A stretch of 64,000 nt of DNA from Hemicordylus capensis. Its lineage: Eukaryota > Chordata > Lepidosauria > Squamata > Cordylidae. How positions within the stretch are numbered: position 1 is the stretch's first letter; each line of letters opens with the position of its first letter. The notes under the pieces are model-generated. The model was not told the DNA's origin. It was given only the letters and a program-made list of their open reading frames with translations, and did not search any database. The position numbers and the translations under genes are program-made. This document shows positions 51,400 to 62,569 of this stretch, piece by piece. The DNA lies in the NCBI RefSeq assembly GCF_027244095.1, contig NC_069658.1, positions 261,276,687 through 261,340,686 of the forward strand, given 5' to 3'.

Positions 51400-52130
51400 C
51401 AAAGTCTCAAGTCTCTAAAGAGGCATCTGTTCACCCAGGCTTTTAATTACATATTGATGCTATTCACACAATTGCAGAAAATTGGGCTAGCCTCCACTAG
51501 CCCGATTTTCTACAATCGTGAGAACCACCAGGGTCAGCTACGAGCCCAGTGGTTCTTGAGCGAGTAACCCGCTCAAGTAGCCCGCCCCTTAAACCGGGTT
51601 TGCAGAGCGAGCACTCTGCAAACCTGGGTTTTGGGATCGTGAGTAGCCGCGGTGCGGCGCTGTGGCTACTCACAAGTAGACCCCCAGCAGAAGGCTGAAA
51701 AGCAGCCTCCCGGCTTGGGGGTCTCCCCAGTATGCCTCGCGCAAGACATACTGGAGCTTCCGGGAGCCGCATGGCCCTCGAACTCCCCAGCCCCTGTCGG
51801 CTCCATTATGGAGCCAGCAGTCCTGTGGGTGGCTAATCTGGCCGCCTAGGGCTCCCGTCCTGCACATCTGCGGGGAGAGCAGGCTTAGCCCGCTCTCCCC
51901 ACTTAGCTTTACAAACCAGGTCTCACTGATCATGAGACCCAGCTCATTGTTTTAATAGTTTTAACACTGTTCTAAAACATTGTTTTAAAATTTTTAAATT
52001 GTTGTAATGTGTTAATTTTTTCTGTTATTTTGTTTTAACTAATGTTTTAACTTTTTCTGCTTTTGCTTTGTTGCAAACTGCCCAGAGACACAAGTTGGGG
52101 ATGGTATAAAAATAAGTTAAATAAATAAAC
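51400..52130 (+). repeat. L2-like LINE 3' end split by a TIR element
   Basis: CTAAAGAGGCATCTGTTCAC and CCCAGGCTTTTAATTA at the left, and a T-rich 3' UTR ending AAATAAGTTAAATAAATAA at the right. The middle is replaced by the element at 51455-51950. Confidence 0.6.
51455..51950. mobile_element. GC-rich TIR element nested in L2-like tail
   Basis: The left end ATTCACACAATTGCAGAAAA and the right end TCATGAGACCCAGCTC are degenerate inverted repeats. The interior is GC-rich, with local inverted pairs (GGGCTAGCC...CTAGCCCG; GGGGAGAGC...GCTCTCCCC). No coding signal was recognised. The borders are approximate. Confidence 0.5.
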
Positions 52131-52144
52131 ATTCCTCTTTTAAA

Positions 52145-52575
52145 GCCCTTGCTTTAGTGGCTACTACAATTTGTAGCAGCAAATTCTACAGACTAATAAT
52201 GAGCTGTGTGCAGAAGTCCCTCTGTCCTTTGTCTGTCCTAAATCTCCTCCCTGTCAGTTTCACTGAATTACAATTCTAGTGCTGTGAGAGAGGGAGAAAA
52301 ACATCTCTTTATTCATTTTCTCCACACCATGAATAACTTTATCACCCTCAATCATGTCCCTCTTAGTCATCTTCTTTCAAAAATGAAAGTGTTGCCTTTT
52401 CTTGTAAGGAAGGTGCTCCAGCCGTTGATCGTTTTGGCTGCCCTCTAATGCACTTTTTCCAACTGCACAATATTCTTTTTGAGATGGGCAACCGGAACTG
52501 TACACAGTAGATATGCCTGCTCCACAGATTTGTACAAGGGCATCGAAATATCAAAGACAGATTGAACTGGAAAGA
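52145..52575 (-). repeat. Old CR1 LINE fragment
   Basis: Inverse CR1 phrases: GAGGGAGAAAAACATCTC, TCTCCACACCATGAATAACT, CACTTTTTCCAACTGCACAA and GGGCAACCGGAACTGTACAC. It is clearly more diverged than the copies at 31000 and 45300. Confidence 0.75.
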
Positions 52576-52784
52576 AAATAGTACTGCTGATAAGAGTGAT
52601 ACTGTATACAAACTGACATTATTACACAAGGATTGGGAGAAGAGAGATTCAAGACCCCTGGATTCTAGTCCACAATCTGAGAGGCAGGCTTATGAGACTG
52701 GGGATATGACTGCATTACAGAAATGCTAGATTGCTTGCAGGCAGAACTGCAAAGATAGTGGGGCCCTGTGGTTTAATAAAGTAA

Positions 52785-53020
52785 AGTTGTGCCATCGAGT
52801 CGGTGTCAACTCCTGGTGACCACAGAGCCATGTGGTTTTCTTTGATTGAATACAGGAGGGGTTTACCATTGCCTCCTCCCACAGAGAATGAGATGAAGAC
52901 TTTCAGTACCTTCCTATATCACTGCTGCCCGATATAGGAGTTTCCCATATTCTGGGGGAAACACTAGCGGGAATCGAACCAACAGCCTCCTGCTCTCTAG
53001 GCAGGCTACTTCCCCACTGC
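52785..53020 (-). repeat. tRNA-derived SINE, TTTACC-tail family
   Basis: Inverse: AAAGTTGTGCCATCGAGTCG, ATACAGGAGGGGTTTACCAT, GGGAATCGAACCAACAGCC (B-box side) and CCCCACTGCACCA. A further 3' scrap lies at 53190-53215. Confidence 0.82.
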
Positions 53021-54129
53021 ACCATTAGCAGTGGGGAGAGGGGGGAATCGGGAACTATAGTGCCTTGGGTTCTACCCACATTTCTGGTCAGGGTGTGCAG
53101 TGTGATGGCTGAAAGCAAGGAGGGGTGGGAAAGCAGGACTTATTGGTTTTGAGGAGAAACAGAGGAGGCAGAACAAAAATCATTCCAAGAGTCGAAATCA
53201 ACTTGACAGCACTTTACATATTTGTGAGGGGAGTATTGGAGAGAGAAATCCAGTTCTGAAAAGCAAAGAGTACCTAAGGGGAGGAAAGGAAGACAGCCAG
53301 GACTTCAGGGTTTCTATTGTAGAGTCTGAAATGGCTCAGCAGTTTGACCTTGGCAGGAGGTACACAAAGGACCTTTGTATCAAAGAACTGCAAAAGCCTT
53401 GCTGATATTTTTAAGGGGGGTTTGATGCATGGAAGAGCAAGAAGGGGGCTCAACAAAGGGAACACATGAGTCACCCAAGGGTGGAGCTGCTATCAGTTGC
53501 TTCCAGTCTGCATCTGTCTCGTAAGGCATGGGGTGGGTGGGGAAATGAGTCAGTTTTCACAGCTTTAAGCAGGAGATTTGGTTCCTAATTCACGAGCTGT
53601 GGAAAACAGCACCACAATGGAGCCAAAAATGCATTTCGATACAAAAACACACCATTTTCCTTAACTATAGATGTGTGATGGAGGGAGCGGGGGAAGTCAC
53701 GTGTGACCATCACCACAGTGTGATCTCTGGTGCAACTCCGCAAGTTATTAACTGAGGTGACTGGCTATAAATACAGTAGTTCCTGTGGCACTGTGCTTCA
53801 TTTTGGAAACCATATCTTGCCAGTGTGCTTGTCAGGGTTGTCCCTGGTTTTGCTCACTATTTTTAAATCTGTCCCTCAGTCACTCATTATGAAGGTCCTT
53901 GATTCTTATTGTGCACCTGAATTGGCTTACAACAGAGGGTTGGTATACAGTTCACGGCCACCACACAGAGCCCTTATACCACGAGCAATACAGAAAGCCC
54001 TCTTCCTTGGTCAGAAGCTAGTTCAATCAATCAATCTTTACTACAGCCAAAGACCAGCATAGAAGCTAGTTTTATTCAACGGTGATCATATTTAAAATTG
54101 AGCAAAGGCTGAAAGGCCAGCAACACTGG

Positions 54130-55135
54130 CTTGCCCCACTGTTCAGCCATTCAGGCAAATGAATGGGGAAGGAGAGAGGGGAGAAAGCTGGCTAGCCATG
54201 CAAATCTCACTCGCTCTCCCCCCCCAACGCCCTCGCTCGCTCTTCCCCCCCCCGAAGCTCTCCCCATTGGGTGGGCCAGGGCCAGGCCATCCCACCGCCA
54301 CCTCCCACCTCCTCCTCCCAGCTGGTAGGGCTTTGCCCGCCGTCTGCCCACCTCCTCACCGCTGCCCTTATTTCTCCTCGTCACCACCTCCTCTTCCTGG
54401 CCGGTGGGGCTTTGCCCGCCGTCCACCCACCTCTTCTGGCAGGAGGGGCTTTGCCCGCCAACCCTCCACCTCTGCATCCTGACCACCGCCATTATTTCTC
54501 TCCACTTCAATGCTGGAACTCCTGCAGGCTCTAGAGCATCTGTGCGTTAGTACTTGATTGCTCCCCTCACCTCAGAGATCTCCCCACCCTCACCTGAGCT
54601 GCACTCCTGCTCCTCCTCCATCCCGTTGCTTCCATTCCCCTCACCCTTCTTGGTCGTGGCTGCAGCATTGCTGCTGCCTATTAGCCAAGCTGCAGCCCCC
54701 TATCCCCACAGACCTCCCCACTCCCTCCCAAGCCCCAATCCTGCTCCTCCCCCCAGGAGCAGCAGCAGCAGCGGTTGACAGGGCCGTTCCTCGCTGCCGC
54801 CACCACCATAGCCACTCATTCCCCTCAGGCCACTGACAGGCCCAGGCCCAGGCCCAGGGCCCATCCCTTGTCTGCCTGCCTTCCTCTGACAATGGCTTCC
54901 GTAGCCCCAAACAGCAGCAGTGGTTGACTGGGCCCTTCCTTGCTGCTAGTGCTGCCATGGCCGCTCATTCCCCTCAGGCTGCTGACAGGCTCAGGTCCAT
55001 CCCCTGCCCTTCCTTCTGTCTCTCTTCCCCTTCCCTTCTTTTTCTCTCTTTCTCTCTCCTCCACTCGCTCTTCCCCACTCTTTCTTCCCCCTCCCTTCAT
55101 GTTTTTTCTCTCTCCCCCACCCCCGAGTTAACAGA
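54130..55135. repeat. Pyrimidine-rich, partly tandem tract
   Basis: About 1 kb of strong C+T bias on the + strand. It has three imperfect copies of GGGGCTTTGCCCGCC (54330-54460) and two copies of a block with CTCATTCCCCTCAGG and GCTGACAGGCTCAGG (about 54815-54850 and 54965-54995). CCAATC motifs follow at 55355-55430. Proline-rich frames here look like composition artefacts. It may be part of an unrecognised repeat. Confidence 0.5.
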
Positions 55136-55474
55136 TCTTGTTCATCTTGTTTCCTCATCTAATTCACACAACGGCATCCTCCCTCTCCTGAAGGGGCTCT
55201 TTCCTCCCTCACGACCCCTCTCTCCACAGACCCCTGCCCACTATCCATTCCTCTCCTCTGCAAACAAGAACATCTTCCGACCAGTAACAGTTGCATTCCA
55301 ACTGACCTTAACCATCACAGGCTCCTCCTCCCTGTCTGCACATGGAATCCCCACTGCCCAATCACCATGGTGCTTCTGCTCTAACTGCCCAATCAGGTGC
55401 TTATGCTTGCAAACTCTGGCAGCCAATCGCCTCCTTTCTATCATGTCCCCACGCATGGTCCATCTTGGAGAATT

Positions 55475-55665
55475 AATAATATAAAGATGGCTCCCTGTCC
55501 CCAAAGGGCTCACAATCTAAAAAGAAACATAAGACAGACACCAGCAACAGCCACTGGAGGGATGCTGTGCTGGGGCTGGATAGGGCCAGTTGCTCTTCCC
55601 CTGCTAAATATAAGAGAATTGCCACTTTAAAAAGGTGTCTCTTTGCTCAGTTAGCAGGGGAAGAC
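55475..55665 (-). repeat. LINE 3'-end-type repeat (L2-like tail)
   Basis: CCCAAAGGGCTCACAATCTA, GGGGCTGGATAGGGCCAGTT and CTCTTTGCTCAGTTAGCAGG match the copies at 11530 and 57670. Confidence 0.65.
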
Positions 55666-56504
55666 GAAGGCAAAAGCCTTTTTCACTGCTCATCACCATG
55701 TGTACTGCAGCAGAGGCTCCACAGAGTTATCTTAGGCACCTCATCTTCTCAGTCCTGTTTCCCTGAGGTAGAGAAGAGGTGGAACACTGACAGACACTAA
55801 GGTCGCGCACATGACCATAAACACCAGTGGGGTGGAGGGCTCCCTCCCCATCCAGCCTCTGCTTCTCGCAATGGCACATGATCAGTGCCACGGCATGTGG
55901 CAGAGCAGGAAGCCAGAAGAGGAAGTCCTCCGGCATCCTTCAGGGCCCTGCCAGGAGCGTGGTGCATTGTGGGATTCTCCCTCCACCAGGTGCTCTTAAG
56001 TTGCCACCTGGCTCTGTGTGGTAGGGCGCTGCTTGAGGCCTGCACACACATGACCCCAAACCTGGGGTTAAGGGCACAATCAGCCCTTAAACCGAGCTTA
56101 AAGCCTGGGGTAAATTCCTGAGCTTGGGGCTGAGGCAGTGCCGAGATTGGGCCCAAGCCCAGGCTGGGCTACCCAAGCCGTGTGAATAGCTTCCCACACA
56201 CTACAGGAGACACATAAACCAGGACTCAACAAACTTTCTTTGGCACGAGGAGTCAGCGCAAAACTCTAGGAGCCAAACTTGCCTCTGCTCCATAGGGGAA
56301 TGGAATCACTGCTTGCCCCCAACAAGGCTCTCTGCTCCATGGTATTTGTTGTGTATTCTCCACCTTTCTTGCCCACTCCTCCTCCTGCCACATCCCTCTT
56401 GCTCAGGCAGGCAATGGACTGATGCATCCAGGAGGAGGACTGAGCAAGCAAGGCAGGGGCAGGTTGCTCTCTCCTCTTCCTGATCATGTCCGTCCAACTC
56501 AAGC

Positions 56505-56600
56505 AGCCAGTGGTGGGCCACTGTGCAAAACAGGATGCTGGACTAGATGGGCCTTGGGCCTGATCCAGCCAGGCTGTTCTTATGTTCTTATGATGGACCT
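56505..56600 (+). repeat. CR1 LINE 3' tail
   Basis: GTGGGCCACTGTGCAAAACA, GGATGCTGGACTAGATGGGC and TGTTCTTATGTTCTTATGAT, the terminal CR1 sequence with its octamer end. Confidence 0.8.
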
Positions 56601-57337
56601 GGGCTTCCGCTACTCCATGCTGAATGGACTCACCTGCCATGTATGCAGACTACTGGGTGCCACTAGAACACCAGGCAGGTTTGGTGGAGAAAAAGCAGCT
56701 CAAGTGCATTATAAAATGGCTGCCCTTCAGCTAAAGTGGAGCGGAGGAGGAGTGGGGAAAGGACACAGATGGGAAGCTGCCAGCTGCCAATCCCTAGCCT
56801 ATGACAAACAAACATTACTACTGGCAGCTGGCAGTGATGCAAAAAGTAAGGTTGGCACCTTTTATTATTTTTTTACTGGCTCTGCTGCTACATCTTTAAT
56901 TTGCCACCTGGCACACAAAAACTTTGCAGCGGAAGCATTTCTTACTGCCAAGAAGAGAGTCACTTGCTACATTTCTGCATGCCAAATGCCTGTTAAAGGC
57001 AGCAGGGCCAGTGAAAAAGGAGGGAAATGGCAACTCTATCACTCGGAGGATATTATTTCTGAACGTTATTTCTGAACGTATCCCCATTTCATGGAACATG
57101 CCATTCCTACCTCAATAAAGCTTCGGGCGACAGACATCAACTCCTTGCTTTTTGTTCTCTTTGAAACAATGGTCAACAACTAACTGAATCAATGGGCCAG
57201 TCCTGCTCTTGAGCTGAGAACAGGGGTGGGAAACTAGGCCTCTTCCATCTCCCTCTTTACTGTTTTTGAGTTGGAATAGAGGTCACATTTTCAAAGACAT
57301 TCTGTTTGGTTTCCCCCATTAATATCTGAAGTGGAGA

Positions 57338-57445
57338 CATGCAGAAGGTTGCAGAAATTATTTGCATTATTAGTGGGGGGGGGGGAGGGAAGCATGTTGC
57401 GATATTGCTAATCATGAAAGTAGCCGCTGCAATTTTCTGCATGTC
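57338..57445. mobile_element. Short foldback MITE with G-run
   Basis: ACATGCAGAAGGTTGCAG and the inverse CTGCAATTTTCTGCATGT bound about 105 bases with a G12 run in the middle. Confidence 0.6.
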
Positions 57446-57669
57446 CTCACTTCACACGTCGCACCCCTCGAGAGCATATAACTTGGAGAGGACAATTGGT
57501 TACAGCAGGTTAGCTGGCTACAATAGCTTCTGCACTGGTGGCAACTTATTCACAAGGCAGGAGTAGGCATTCTTCTGAGCAGAGACATCTGAAAGGATCT
57601 ACTCATGTGGCAATGGGGTTCCTCAGTCCTCTTTAAAATATTTACATATACCTATTCACACAAGCTTGC

Positions 57670-57920
57670 AATTAGCAACACTTATATACCACTTTCCAAA
57701 CAAAGTTCTCAAAGCGGTTTACATAGATAAACATAAATAAATAAAAAGGTTCCCTGTCCCCAAAGGGCTCAAAATCTAAAACGAAACTTAAGACAAACAC
57801 CAGCAACAGCCACTGGAGGGATGCTGTGCTGGGGATGGATAGGGCCAGTTGCTCTCCCCCTGCTCAAGAAAGAGAATCACCACATTAAAAAGGTGCCTTT
57901 GCCCAGTTATCAGGGATTGC
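57670..57920 (-). repeat. LINE 3'-end-type repeat (L2-like tail)
   Basis: ACACTTATATACCACTTTCC, TCTCAAAGCGGTTTACATAG, CCCCAAAGGGCTCAAAATCT and GGATGGATAGGGCCAGTTGC; the most complete of four copies. Confidence 0.65.
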
Positions 57921-58572
57921 TAATTAATTCAATGGGTCACTATGGCAAGCAAAACTTCCTATCAGACCACCAAGAAATTCCCTTGCTGCAATGATACATG
58001 AGAGCCTTGAAGCTTTCTCACACTCCCTTCTAATGTAAAGACTTACAGGGCACTCCTGTGCATGTCTACGTACAAGTAAGTCTGACTGAGTCCAATGGGA
58101 CTGATTCCCAATTAAGTGTGCCCTTTGTGGCTGGGATAGTGGGGGTGACAGTCCAACCACCAAGGCTGGAAACCCTGCCTTAAGGTAAGAAGGGAATAAG
58201 AAAGAACACCGTGTGCCATCTCAGTGCTGCAGCTCTGTTTCACACAGGGTAGTGTCAAGGAGGCTGACCCTGCGGCTCCTTCTCCCCTTGCAGTCTCAGA
58301 GTTCTGGGGCTGTCAGGAGAAAGGCAATCTGTTTGGCGGCAGGAATGTGTATGTGCTGGTGCTAGTGGAGGAGGAGGAGGAGTAGGAAGGGACAAGTATA
58401 AAAGGAGTCGTCCGGCACTGTCGCAAGATCTGGCTCAAGATCTGGTGTTGTAAGGCATTTCATTAAGTCTCAGCATGTACTACTGACAGCTTCCCTGTCT
58501 TCCCGATGAGGCTGGCAAGGCTCAGAGGTTTCATTTATCTGTCCAGAGGGCATGAGCAGTATTATTATAATA

Positions 58573-59090
58573 CTAGTGGTTTTGTAGCCCGTTGGTTAAC
58601 GGGCGCTAGTGGAGCTCTGCGCTCCAGACGTTCGCCGCCATTCCCTCTCCCGCCACCCCCCGGTGCCCGGGGCTCCGGCCGGGCCCGCCACCCCCCGGTG
58701 CCCGGGGCTCCGGCCGGGCCCGCCACCCACCGCGGCTCCGGCCTGGCCCACCGCTGCCCGGGCCCACCGCTGCATTGTTTTGTTTGCCGCCTCGTCCAGC
58801 GGCCATCCTGGGCGGCCAGAAGCGGCCGCCCCGAAGAAGCTGGGTAAGCGGCGGCACGGCCAGGCCTCGGCCATGGCTCTGCCGCCTCCTTGGCCGCGCC
58901 GCCTCCTCTGGCCGAGGCGGCGGCTTTGCCGCCGCCTCGGCCAGTGTCCCCCGCCGCCGCTTACCCGGCTTCTTCGGGGCGGCCGCTTCTGGCCGCCCAA
59001 GATGGCCGCCGGGTGCTGGCGGTCCTGCCTCCCTGGCTCCTTCTGGCCATGCGCTCCACGGACGGACACCAAGCCTTTTATTAGATAGGA
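58573..59090 (-). mobile_element. Non-autonomous Helitron with palindromic CpG-rich cargo
   Basis: Read on the - strand it starts TCCTATCTAATAAAAGG (59090 downwards) and ends with a hairpin GCCCGTTAACCAACGGGC, a spacer TACAAAACCA, and CTAG at 58576-58573. The flanks are A and T, the Helitron target. The 5' end resembles vertebrate Helitrons of the HeliBat type. The 518 bp body codes nothing visible but holds 57-base inverted arms (58799-58855 against 58953-59009, few mismatches), an inner 15-base perfect stem (58910-58942), and a tandem repeat of CGGGGCTCCGGCCGGGCCCG. It sits in the tail of an R4-like LINE. Confidence 0.85.
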
Positions 59091-59668
59091 TTATTATTAT
59101 TTCTTGTTTACACAGTCAGACAGGTGTTATTGACTGGTTTGTTTTTATCCAGACATCGAGTCCTTCCCAAGGACCTGGGATGGCTGAATTTTATCATCAA
59201 TACTGTTGGTTATTATACAGTAGATATTGTCGCAAAATATAGGCTGTTCCCAGTAAAGTTGCTTTTTGTAATTGGCTGATGGTGATTTCTGTGGCCCCTA
59301 TGGTGTTGAGGTGCTCTTCCAGGTCTTTTGGAATTGCACCCAGGGCGCCAATTACTACTGGGATTATTTTGGTCTTTTTCTGCCACAGCCTTTCAATTTT
59401 GATTTGTAGATCTTTGTATTTTGTGATTTTTTTCTATTTCTTTTTCTTCTATTCTGCTATCCCCTGGTATTGCTATGTTGATTATTTTGACTTGTTTTTC
59501 TTTCTTCTCAACTACAGCTATATCTGGTGTATTGTGTGGCAGATGTTTGTCTGTTTGTAGTCGGAAGTCCCATAATATTTTTGCATCTTCATTTTCTACA
59601 ACTTTTTCAATTTTATGGTCCCACCAATTTTTGGCTACAGGTAGCTTGTATTTTTTGCAGATGTTCCA
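59091..59668 (-). mobile_element. R4/Dong-like LINE C-terminal fragment
   Basis: The frame 59740-59393 contains KYKLPVAKNWWDHKIEKVVE, NEDAKILWDFRLQTDKHLPH and NTPDIAVVEKKEKQ, the C-terminal endonuclease-side region of R4/Dong-type LINEs. The 3' part (TTGGGAAGGACTCGATGTCT inverse) matches the copy at 26291. The triplet tail is cut by the Helitron (58551-58572 on the far side), and a Sauria SINE is joined at the other end. Confidence 0.8.
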
Positions 59669-59671
59669 GTG

Positions 59672-59862
59672 TATTATTATTATTATTACTACATTTATAT
59701 CCTGCTCTTCCTCCAAGGAGCCCAGAGCTGTGTACTGCATACTTAAGTTTCTCTTTCACAACAACCCTGTGAATTAAGCTAGGCTGAGAGAGAAGTGACT
59801 GGCCCAGAGTCACCCAGCTAGTATCATGGCTGAATGGAGATTTGAACTCGGGATCCACAGAC
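59672..59862 (-). repeat. Sauria-type SINE nested in R4-like LINE
   Basis: Inverse: ATT triplet tail, TTTATATCCTGCTCTTCCTC, AGAGTCACCCAGCTAGTATC and GGAGATTTGAACTCGGGAT. Confidence 0.82.
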
Positions 59863-59889
59863 CATCAGATGTATGGCAATGCCTTAAAG

Positions 59890-60078
59890 GGGAAGGGCTG
59901 CAGCTCACTGGTGGAGCACATGTTTTGTATGCCGAAGGTCCCAGGTTCAATCTCCAGGTAGCGCTGGGAAAGACTCCGGCTTGAAACCCTGAAGAGCTGC
60001 TGTCAGGCTGCACAGACAAATACTGAGCTAGCTGGACCAAGGGTCTGATTCAGCAGAAGGTGGCTTCCTAAGTTCACT
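59890..60078 (+). repeat. tRNA-derived SINE
   Basis: AGGGCTGCAGCTCACTGGTG, GAGCACATGTTTTGTATGCC, GGTTCAATCTCCAGGTAGCG and the 3' module ACTGAGCTAGCTGGACCAAG to AGAAGGTGGCTTCCTAAGTT. Confidence 0.83.
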
Positions 60079-60234
60079 CTAGTTTCCAGAAGGCAAAGCT
60101 AATTTATACAAAGTGATCCCAAGTGTGCACTTGTGCTCAAGAACAGAAGAAGAATTTGCAGGATCAGACAAAGGCCTGGGCTACTTTACAAGACTGCCAG
60201 CAACCAGCCGGCACGAGGTTGGCCAGTGCAACAT

Positions 60235-60483
60235 GGTCCCCTGCTAACTGAGCAAAGAGGCACTTTTAAAAAGTAGTGATTCTCTTTCTTGAGCAGGGGG
60301 AGAGCAACTGGCCCTATCCAACCCCAGCACAGCATCCCTTCAGTGTCTGTTGCTGGTGTCTATCTTATATTTATTTTATAGATTGTGAGCCCTTTGGGGA
60401 CAGGGATCCATCTTTCTTTCTTTATATCTATTTAAACTGCTTTGGGAACTTTTGTTGAAAAGCAGTATATAAATATTTGTCAT
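60235..60483 (+). repeat. LINE 3'-end-type repeat (L2-like tail)
   Basis: GAGAGCAACTGGCCCTATCC, GATTGTGAGCCCTTTGGGGA and AAAGCAGTATATAAATATTT; the same family as 57670 in the opposite direction. Confidence 0.65.
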
Positions 60484-60819
60484 GTTCATTGAAGCATTGC
60501 TTTATTTCACTTTCACATAAGTACCACTTGACAGCATTTTGTCACTGACTGTCTTACTTAAAAGCCAAAAGGCGTAGTGACCGCATCAAGGAGCAGCTTC
60601 CCAGTAGAGCTGCCACACCAATCAAATCTAGTCAGCCATGTATGCCCCTGGAGGAGAAGGGCAGGATAACGATGTAAATGAATAATAATAAAATTCTAGC
60701 ACAACATAGATTTTCCTTACCCTTCCTAAAATACCACGTGTTCTAGAACAGCCACAAGTATGACCTGTAAGCCAGAAAGGCCTGAGTTCCAATCTTACCT
60801 CAGCCATGAACTCACTTTA

Positions 60820-60945
60820 AGCCAGGGGTTCTCAGTCTTGGGTTCCCAGATGTTGTTGGACTACAACTCCCATCACCCCCAGCCACAAAGGCAAAGTTGT
60901 AGTCAAACAAGATCTGGGGATCAAAGGTAACTGCTGTTTTAAGCC
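60820..60945. mobile_element. Foldback hAT MITE, decayed
   Basis: CAGGGGTTCTCAGTCTTGGG and the core GACTACAACTCCCATCACCC, with a shortened right arm. Confidence 0.6.
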
Positions 60946-61834
60946 ATTAGTCACCCATCTGCCAACCTGGGAGAGTACCACCGACCAACACTTAAAGGGC
61001 TGTTAGTATTCCTTACATCATAGTAATGTATGTGAGGCACTCTGAAATTTCAAGGAGCACTGGAGAGCTCTAAGAGCTATTATTGTGGTCTTTTAAACAA
61101 CAGCAACACACACACACACGCCTACCTCCCATGTTGCCCAACAACCAATGTTCTTTTATCTGGGAACTACCATTCAAAACTTCTGCTCCGCCAAGCCAGT
61201 TCCCCATTTCATTCTGTGCAGAGTTATTTCAGTACCGCTAGCACACAATTCATCACCCCATCAAGCTTTCCCATCCTACCGCCTGTCGTTGAAGCTCAGC
61301 ACTTCTCTTTCAAAGTGTTTCCAGTTCAGTTAGCACAGTAGCTGCTGGAGCATCGTTCATCTCTCTCTATTTGTCACAAAGTCGTTCCCCCCGCCCTTCT
61401 GCATCGAAAATCTCTCCAGCTTACTTAATGCAGTCACCCAAGAGATTCTAATACTACTGTCCCTCTTTCACTCTGTCTACCAAAAGATGCTACAGTCCAC
61501 AAAACCTTCTAGAGAACAGTTCAATAGCCTTGACTACTCTAGCTATTTTTAAATATGACAGCATAGAAACTGAGCATAGAGGTGCAGGTGCAGCTATATT
61601 GCCATACTACTCAACAACATTTTTACTTCCTTTTAAAAAAAGCAACCTTTTCCTTTATACCACATACTCCTGTCAATATATATGCATTTTTTAAAATCAC
61701 CCTTCTGAATACAGAAATCATGGCTATTAGGTCCCTACTCAGGGATAGACATGCACACACCCCACCAAAGTCCTTTACATAAAGGAAGAGGGAGAGGATA
61801 TGAAACTGGCCTGCATATCATTAGACCCACCAAG

Positions 61835-62105
61835 CCATAGGGGAGGGGCCAGAGCACACGCTTTGCATGCAGGTTTCCCTGGAATCTTCAAATAGTGCTG
61901 AAAAACACCCCTCTCTGCCTGAAATCCTGGAGAGACACTGCCATGCAGAGTAGAGGATACTGATCTAGATTGGAGGTTCCCAACTTGTGGTACTCCAGAT
62001 GTTGCTGAGCTACAACTCTCATCATCCCCAATAACAATGTAGGTTGGGAACCCCTGATCTAGAAGAACCAACTGTCCGACTTGGTTTAAGGCAGCTTCCT
62101 AAGCT
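61835..62105 (+). repeat. tRNA-derived SINE with nested MITE
   Basis: GGCCAGAGCACACGCTTTGC, a body with CTGAAATCCTGGAGAGACAC and ACTGATCTAGATT. A hAT MITE piece (61970-62062, core CTACAACTCTCATCATCCCC) then interrupts it, and AGAACCAACTGTCCGACTTG to GGCAGCTTCCTAAG resumes the module. Confidence 0.65.
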
Positions 62106-62254
62106 GAACACAGCTCTGTACCAAATCTAGGCATCTTACACTGCAGTCCTCAGTAGATACTTGCAAAAAAGTCCCACTCATGTCAACTTATCTGTATTCA
62201 GGACAGTAGCTTTAATGGAATTGTTGGACCTTTACCTCCCTTCCATAGTCACCT

Positions 62255-62500
62255 TAAGTGGTGCAGTGGGGAAATGCTGGACTAACAAGCAGAAGGTTGC
62301 CGGTTCAAATCCCTGCTGGTACTATATCGGGCAGCAGCAATATAGGAAGATGCTGAAAGGCATCATCTCATACTGTGCAGGAGGAGACAATGGTGAACCC
62401 TTCCTGTATTCTACCAAAGAAAACCACAGGGTTCTGTGGGCGCCAAGAGTCAAAATCGACTTGACAGCACAGTTTACCTTTACCTCCCTTCCAGTCTCAG
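62255..62500 (+). repeat. tRNA-derived SINE, TTTACC-tail family
   Basis: AAGTGGTGCAGTGGGGAAAT, the B box GGTTCAAATCCC, TACTATATCGGGCAGCAGCA, GTCAAAATCGACTTGACAGC and the tail GTTTACCTTTACC. The clearest copy of this family here. Confidence 0.88.
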
Positions 62501-62510
62501 TGTTGTTTGT

Positions 62511-62512
<2 letters not shown>

Positions 62513-62558
<46 letters not shown>

Positions 62559-62562
62559 TTTT
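62513..62562. repeat. (TTTA)n microsatellite
   Basis: About twelve TTTA units. Confidence 0.93.
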
Positions 62563-62569
62563 ATCCTAT

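Noticed and set aside
54159-54836. Overlapping proline/serine-rich frames
   Set aside because: They follow from the pyrimidine-biased composition; there is no conserved domain and no splice context.
58596-59242. Long overlapping frames on both strands
   Set aside because: They are caused by CpG-rich palindromic Helitron cargo with few stop codons.
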